The notes under the pieces: generated by a model
The model's input: only the letters and a program-made list of their open reading frames with translations
Told to the model about the DNA's origin: nothing
Database searches by the model: none
Origin: Glycomyces harbinensis
GTDB lineage: Bacteria; Actinomycetota; Actinomycetes; Mycobacteriales; Micromonosporaceae
DNA length: 64,000 nucleotides
Assembly: GCF_900101745.1 (NCBI RefSeq)
Contig: NZ_FNAD01000001.1
Span: forward strand, 248,001-312,000
Reading direction: 5' to 3'
Shown here: positions 59,579 through 64,000 of the stretch, piece by piece
Layout: each line of letters opens with the position of its first letter
Position numbering within the stretch: position 1 is the first letter of the stretch
Made by a program: the position numbers and the translations under genes

Positions 59579-61681
59579 GTGGTCGATCAGTTGTCTTGGG
59601 GCAGGCCCGAATTCGAGCTCGGATTCGCGTGGGGCGCCGACTCGCCGGTGCGCGTCGCGAGCCTCTCGCGCGGCGGCGGGGCCCACCCGGTCCACGCCGT
59701 GCCGCTCGTGGAGATCCTGACCGCGGACCGGGGCCACCTGCCCTCATCCGACCGCCTGGCCCACACCGAAATCGGCTCTGAACTAAGGTATATCGACCAC
59801 GAGGTACGCGACCTCGGCGGCCGACGCACCCTCGCGATCCGACAAGGCGCCGACGGCGTCGAAGCGACCCTCACCCTGGAGGCCTTCGACCGCGCCCCCG
59901 CCGCGATCCGCTCCACCGTCGAAGTCCGCGCGACCGGCACGAGCACACTCGTGCTCCGCTCCGTCGCCTCCCTGACCTTCGGATTCACCGCCGCCGACCC
60001 CTCGGCCGCCGACCATCTCGACGGCTGGGAACGCCTCTGGGGCACCAGCGACTGGCTCGGCGAAGGCCGCTGGACCCGCGAGCCCCTGCGCGGCGACGAC
60101 TTCGTGCCCCTCGCCTCCGAACTCACCCTCCAGAACCCCCGCGGCTCCTGGACCCGCACCTCCGACGGCACCTGGTCCACCGGATACCACCTCCCGACCG
60201 GCGCCCTCGCCTCCCCGGACCTCGCCCTCGCCTTCCAGATCGAGCACAACGGCGCCTGGCGCTGGGAGATCGGCGAGGACGTCGACGGCGGCTACCTCAG
60301 CCTCTCCGGCCCCACCGACCCCGACTCGGCCTGGACCAAGACCCTCGAACCCGGCCAGACCTTCACGACCGTCCCCGCGACACTCGCCGCTGGAGCGGAC
60401 ACCGAAGACGCCCTCGCCGCCCTCACCGACTTCCGCCGCGCCGCCCGCCGCCCCCACCCCGACAACGCCGCCATGCCCGTGGTCTTCAACGACTACATGA
60501 ACACCCTCAACGGCGACCCCACCACCGCGAAACTCCTCCCGCTCATCAGCGCCGCAAGCGAAGTCGGCGCCGAGATCTTCTGCATCGACGCCGGCTGGTA
60601 CGACGACAGCGGCGACTGGTGGCCCACCGTGGGGGAGTGGCGGCCGTCGACCACCCGCTTCCCCGGCGGCCTCGGCGAAGTCATCGACGCCATCCGCGAC
60701 GCCGGCATGGTCCCCGGCCTCTGGCTCGAACCCGAGGTCATCGGCGTCCGCAGCCCCATGGCCGACACCCTCCCCCCAGAGGCCTTCCTCCAACGCCACG
60801 GCCAGCGCCTCGTGGAGCACCACCGCTACCACCTCGACCTGCGCCACCCGGCCGCCGTGGCCCACCTCGACGGCGTCGTCGACCGCCTCGTCCACGACTT
60901 CGGCATCGGCTTCTTCAAGTTCGACTACAACGTCAACCCCGGGCCCGGCACCGACCTCGCCGCCGACTCCGTCGGCGACGGCCTCCTCGGCCACAACCGC
61001 GCCCACCTCGCCTGGATCGACGGCCTCCTCGACCGCCACCCCGACCTCGTGATCGAGAACTGCTCCTCCGGCGCCATGCGCATGGACTACGCGATCCTCT
61101 CGCGCCTGGCCATGCAGTCCACCTCCGACCAGCAGGACTTCACGAAATTCCCGCCGATCGCCGCCGCCGCCCCGATCTCCCTGCTCCCCGAGCAGGCCGC
61201 GAACTGGGCCTACCCGCAGCCGGGCATGAACGACGAGGAGGCCGCGTTCTGCCTCGTCACCGGACTCCTCGGCCGCTTCTACGTCTCCGGCCACCTCAAC
61301 GAGATGACCGCCGCCCAGCGCGCCGTCGTCGCCGAGGCGATCGGCGCCGCCAAGACCCTCCGCACCACGATCGCGAACGGCCACGCGCACTGGCCCGCGG
61401 GACTGCCCCGCTGGACCGACCCGTGGACCGCCCTCGCCCTGCGCACCGAAGACGCCGACCACGTCTCGGTCTGGCGCCGCGGCGGCCCCGACAGCACCGA
61501 ACTGCGCTTCCCCCACCTCGCAGGCGGCGACGTCACCGTCGCGACCGTGTTCCCGACCGGCCTCCCCGAGTGGAAGACCTCGTGGAACGCCCAGACCGGC
61601 ACCCTCACCGTGCACGCGGGCGACGCCGACACCGCCGCCCGCACCCTGCGCCTCACCGCCCAATCCTCGAAGAAGAACTAG
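59579..61681 (+). CDS. GH36 alpha-galactosidase, second subgroup (copy B)
   Basis: 700 residues, GTG start at 59579 with AAGGGG upstream. The nucleophile is D449 in FFKFDYN, the acid/base D517 in STSDQQD; FCIDAGWYDD and GLWLEPEVIG line the site. It closely resembles the GH36 at 19728-21827 along its whole length. With no signal peptide it acts on sugar imported by the CUT1 system encoded next. It is the first gene of an operon that leaves the window and is divergent from the secreted glycosidase, suggesting outside depolymerisation followed by inside trimming. Confidence 0.92.
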   Translation: MVDQLSWGRPEFELGFAWGADSPVRVASLSRGGGAHPVHAVPLVEILTADRGHLPSSDRLAHTEIGSELRYIDHEVRDLGGRRTLAIRQGADGVEATLTLEAFDRAPAAIRSTVEVRATGTSTLVLRSVASLTFGFTAADPSAADHLDGWERLWGTSDWLGEGRWTREPLRGDDFVPLASELTLQNPRGSWTRTSDGTWSTGYHLPTGALASPDLALAFQIEHNGAWRWEIGEDVDGGYLSLSGPTDPDSAWTKTLEPGQTFTTVPATLAAGADTEDALAALTDFRRAARRPHPDNAAMPVVFNDYMNTLNGDPTTAKLLPLISAASEVGAEIFCIDAGWYDDSGDWWPTVGEWRPSTTRFPGGLGEVIDAIRDAGMVPGLWLEPEVIGVRSPMADTLPPEAFLQRHGQRLVEHHRYHLDLRHPAAVAHLDGVVDRLVHDFGIGFFKFDYNVNPGPGTDLAADSVGDGLLGHNRAHLAWIDGLLDRHPDLVIENCSSGAMRMDYAILSRLAMQSTSDQQDFTKFPPIAAAAPISLLPEQAANWAYPQPGMNDEEAAFCLVTGLLGRFYVSGHLNEMTAAQRAVVAEAIGAAKTLRTTIANGHAHWPAGLPRWTDPWTALALRTEDADHVSVWRRGGPDSTELRFPHLAGGDVTVATVFPTGLPEWKTSWNAQTGTLTVHAGDADTAARTLRLTAQSSKKN

Positions 61682-61690
61682 GAGCATTCA

Positions 61691-63004
61691 ATGAAGAAGC
61701 CGTTCCGCTACGCGCTGGCGCTCGCCGCCGCCGGAGCACTGACCCTCACCGCCTGCTCGGACCCCGGAGCCGGCACCGACGACGCCGGCCCCGTCGACTG
61801 GCCCGCCCAAGACGCCGACCTCTCCGGCACCACCCTCACCATCTGGGCCGCCCAGAATTCGAACACCGTGCCCGACAGCGTCATCGCGGGCTTCGAGGAC
61901 CTCACCGGCGCCGAGGTCGAGGTCGTCACCATCCCCGACCCCTACGAGCAGGGCGTGCAGACGAAGGTCGCCACCGGCGACATGCCCGACCTCGCGTTCT
62001 GGCAGCCGACCGCCTCGCAGCTGACCGCGCTCAACGCGAGCCAGAACCTCCAGCCGCTCGACGACGCCCCCTGGCTCGACGCGTACAAGCCCGAACTGCG
62101 CGACATCACCGGCGTCCTCGACGACACCCGCTACGCCACCCTCATCACCACCCCCGCGGTCGAGGGCGTCTACTACAACAAGGAAGTGTTCGCGGCCAAC
62201 GGGATCACCGAGACCCCGACCGACTGGGACTCCTTCCTCCAGACCGCCCGCGACCTCAAGGGCGCCGGCGTGACCCCGTTCCACGAGATGGCCGCCGACC
62301 GCTGGGGCACCCAGTGGTGGGTCCAGGTCCAGCTCGCCGACGCCGCGGCCGACGGCCTGTGGGACCGCGTGAACACCCGCGAGGAGCTGTTCACCGACCC
62401 GACCATCCAGGGCGCGATCGACACCTACCAGGGATTGATCGAAGAGGGCCTGTTCAACGAGGACATCAAGACCGCGACCTTCGAGGACCAGGGCGCCGCC
62501 CTCCTCGCCGGCGACGCCGCGATGGCCGTCCAGGTCAACTCGTTCTTCGGCCAGCTCCAGTCGCTCGCCGACACCGAGGAGCTGAACGAGAAGATCGGCT
62601 TCTTCCCCATCTCCCCGTCCGGCAACGTCGGCACCTTCATCCCCGACCAGTCGAACGCGCTGGTGGCCTTCAAGACCGGCGACGCCGACCAGGAGTCCGC
62701 GGCCCGCCAACTGCTCTCGTACTGGATGGGCGACGGCTACGAGGACTTCGTGAACGCGCAGTCCACCGTCTCGCTCCAGACCGATGTGGAGACGCCCGCG
62801 ACCGTCCCCGAGGCGCTGCTCTCGGTCAGCGACTCGCTCGGCACCTCCGTGGGCTCCATGCAGGCCTCCGCGATCGCCAACCCGGACCTGTACATCTACC
62901 TGGCCGACATGATCCAGGGCACGAAGACCCCGGCCGAGGTCGCCGAGGCCACCCAGAGCCAGTTCGACGAACTGGCCAAGGCCCAAGGCGCCGAGGGCTT
63001 CTAA
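61691..63004 (+). CDS. Extracellular sugar-binding lipoprotein (CUT1)
   Basis: 437 residues; lipoprotein signal with lipobox LTACSD at about residue 22. Family 1 binding-protein features are LSGTTLTIWAAQNSN, PDPYEQGVQTKVATGDMPDL, VEGVYYNKEVFAANGI and LYIYLADMIQGTKTPAEVAE near the end. The gene is nine bases behind GH36 (GGAG precedes the ATG), so an alpha-galactoside-containing oligosaccharide is the likely ligand. A strong stem-loop follows its stop. Confidence 0.92.
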   Translation: MKKPFRYALALAAAGALTLTACSDPGAGTDDAGPVDWPAQDADLSGTTLTIWAAQNSNTVPDSVIAGFEDLTGAEVEVVTIPDPYEQGVQTKVATGDMPDLAFWQPTASQLTALNASQNLQPLDDAPWLDAYKPELRDITGVLDDTRYATLITTPAVEGVYYNKEVFAANGITETPTDWDSFLQTARDLKGAGVTPFHEMAADRWGTQWWVQVQLADAAADGLWDRVNTREELFTDPTIQGAIDTYQGLIEEGLFNEDIKTATFEDQGAALLAGDAAMAVQVNSFFGQLQSLADTEELNEKIGFFPISPSGNVGTFIPDQSNALVAFKTGDADQESAARQLLSYWMGDGYEDFVNAQSTVSLQTDVETPATVPEALLSVSDSLGTSVGSMQASAIANPDLYIYLADMIQGTKTPAEVAEATQSQFDELAKAQGAEGF

Positions 63005-63010
63005 CGCGAA

Positions 63011-63041
63011 GCGGGGGCGCCGATCCCTCCGGCGCCCCCGC
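63011..63041 (+). terminator. Intra-operon stem-loop after binding-protein gene
   Basis: A perfect 12-bp GC-rich stem (63011-63022 with 63030-63041) with a seven-base loop. As often seen after binding-protein genes, it may stabilise the upstream message and keep the permeases at a lower level. Confidence 0.6.
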
Positions 63042-63080
63042 CACCACCAGGCCCCGCAACGAAAGGCAAAGGCCGCAATC

Positions 63081-63986
63081 GTGTCAACGAACACCATGCT
63101 CCCGAAGGGCGCGGCGCGCCCCCGGCAGAAGGACCATCCGCTGTGGTTCCTCGTCCCGGCGCTCGTGGTCCTGGTCGTGTTCTTCTTCGTCCCGACCCTG
63201 TTCAACTTCGTCTACGCGTTCACCGACTGGTCGAGCTTCAAGAGCGCCATCAACTTCGCCGGGATCGACAACTTCACGTCGCTGTTCACCAACGGCACGC
63301 TCCTGAACTCCCTCAAGGTCACCCTGGTCTACGCCGTGCTCGTGGCGCTCTTCCAGAACGCCTTCGGCCTCGGCCTCGCGCTCCTCCTCGAACGCGACAC
63401 CCGCGTCAACCGCGCCGTCCGCGTCGCCTTCTTCATCCCGGTCATCATGTCCGCGCTGGCGGTCGGCTACATCTTCCAGGCGCTCCTCAAGCCCGACGGC
63501 GCGCTCAACGGCATCCTCGGCGCCCTCACCGGCGCGGACGTCTCGATCCCGTGGCTCGGGAACACGACCTGGACGATCGTGGTCGTCGCGATCGTCCACG
63601 CCTGGAAGTGGATGGGCCTGTCGATGCTCATCTACCTCGCCGGGCTCAAGACCATCAACGAGGACGTGCTCGAAGCGGCCCGCCTCGACGGCGCGAACCG
63701 CTGGACCATGTTCCGCTCCATCCGCTTCCCGCTCCTGGCGCCCGCGGTGACCTTCAACGTCGCCACCGCCCTGCTCGGCTCCATGAACGGCTTCGACATC
63801 GTCCAGGCCACCACCGAGGGCGGCCCCGGCGGCACCACCGAGCTGCTGAACATCTTCATCTTCCGGACCTTCGGGCAGGGCCTGTTCGCCCAGGCCACCA
63901 CCATGAGCCTCGTGCTGTTCCTGCTCGTGACCATCCTGGCCTTCCCCGTGATCCGGTACCTGCGCAAGCGAGAGGACGTCCTGTGA
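63081..63986 (+). CDS. Sugar ABC transporter permease, MalF/CUT1
   Basis: 301 residues, GTG start at 63081. Six membrane helices start near residue 22. The EAA loop reads VLEAARLDGANRWTMFRSI with FPLLAPAVTFNV after it. It is the second component of the importer that follows GH36 copy B. Its stop overlaps the start of the next permease by four bases. Confidence 0.92.
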   Translation: MSTNTMLPKGAARPRQKDHPLWFLVPALVVLVVFFFVPTLFNFVYAFTDWSSFKSAINFAGIDNFTSLFTNGTLLNSLKVTLVYAVLVALFQNAFGLGLALLLERDTRVNRAVRVAFFIPVIMSALAVGYIFQALLKPDGALNGILGALTGADVSIPWLGNTTWTIVVVAIVHAWKWMGLSMLIYLAGLKTINEDVLEAARLDGANRWTMFRSIRFPLLAPAVTFNVATALLGSMNGFDIVQATTEGGPGGTTELLNIFIFRTFGQGLFAQATTMSLVLFLLVTILAFPVIRYLRKREDVL

Positions 63987-64000
63987 GCATCACCGCCACC
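63983..64000 (+). CDS. Start of second CUT1 permease (cut off by window edge)
   Basis: Only six codons (MSITAT) are visible, from a GTG that overlaps the preceding stop (GTGA). Position and coupling match the MalG-type partner expected here. Confidence 0.6.

Noticed and set aside
1-64000. CRISPR arrays, tRNA or rRNA genes, prophage or integrase
   Set aside because: No regularly spaced repeats, no cloverleaf-like sequence and no integrase, phage structural or full transposase gene was seen while reading both strands.

Overview
The window comes from a high-GC actinobacterium with a saprophytic, sugar-scavenging lifestyle. The signs are GC-rich third positions throughout, GTG and TTG starts, ATGA/GTGA start-stop overlaps, several apparently leaderless genes, Tat-type signal peptides, a mycothiol-dependent-isomerase-like (DinB fold) protein, an ECF41-type sigma factor, a PrpR-type regulator and sugar ABC importers without their own ATPases. 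Streptomyces-, Micromonospora- or Glycomyces-like organisms fit; the genus cannot be fixed from the sequence alone. No tRNA, rRNA, CRISPR array, prophage or integrase was seen. The only mobile-looking element is a 162-bp MITE-like hairpin at 9921-10082.

Layout. 1-1037: a cut-off Rossmann-fold gene and its TetR regulator, with near-identical 18-bp operators in front of each. 1113-4650: a three-gene CUT1 importer (Tat lipoprotein plus two permeases), minus strand. 4936-6378: a stand-alone LigD-type polymerase domain and a DUF427 protein. 6375-24073: a carbohydrate locus. Two ROK regulators flank a GH36 alpha-galactosidase on the minus strand. Divergently, a near-consensus promoter drives an oligopeptide-type ABC importer (five genes), GH2 beta-mannosidase, a second GH36, an AGE-family epimerase/isomerase and a PfkB kinase. 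Read together these could import galactomanno-oligosaccharides, remove galactose and mannose, isomerise mannose to fructose and phosphorylate it. 24149-31507: ECF41 sigma factor, aldo-keto reductase, erythromycin-esterase-like protein with a divergent double-HTH MerR regulator, a DrrAB-like exporter, a DUF2089 three-gene cassette and an acetyltransferase. 31707-36814: methylcitrate cycle (prpDBC) divergent from a PrpR/RamB-type regulator.

36905-43866: single genes, including a CopC-CopD fusion, a DinB-fold protein, an acetyltransferase, an APC permease, a GPP34 protein, a haloacetate-dehalogenase-like hydrolase and a membrane protein. 43874-50896: a CUT1 importer, GH35 beta-galactosidase and ROK regulator in one minus-strand operon. 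51203-56571: TauE/SafE exporter, small hydrolase, small secreted protein, a MarR-controlled quinone-oxidoreductase-like gene with three perfect or near-perfect operators, and two secreted peptidoglycan hydrolases. 56671-64000: a large secreted CBM-bearing glycosidase, divergent from a third GH36 plus CUT1 importer operon that runs off the end. The 199-bp control region between them carries two back-to-back promoters and three LacI-type operators, but no LacI gene lies in the window.

Spacers are short; the only gene-free stretch above 300 bp is 50897-51202, which holds the promoter and operator of the GH35 operon. Products were assigned by reading motifs and context, without database searches.
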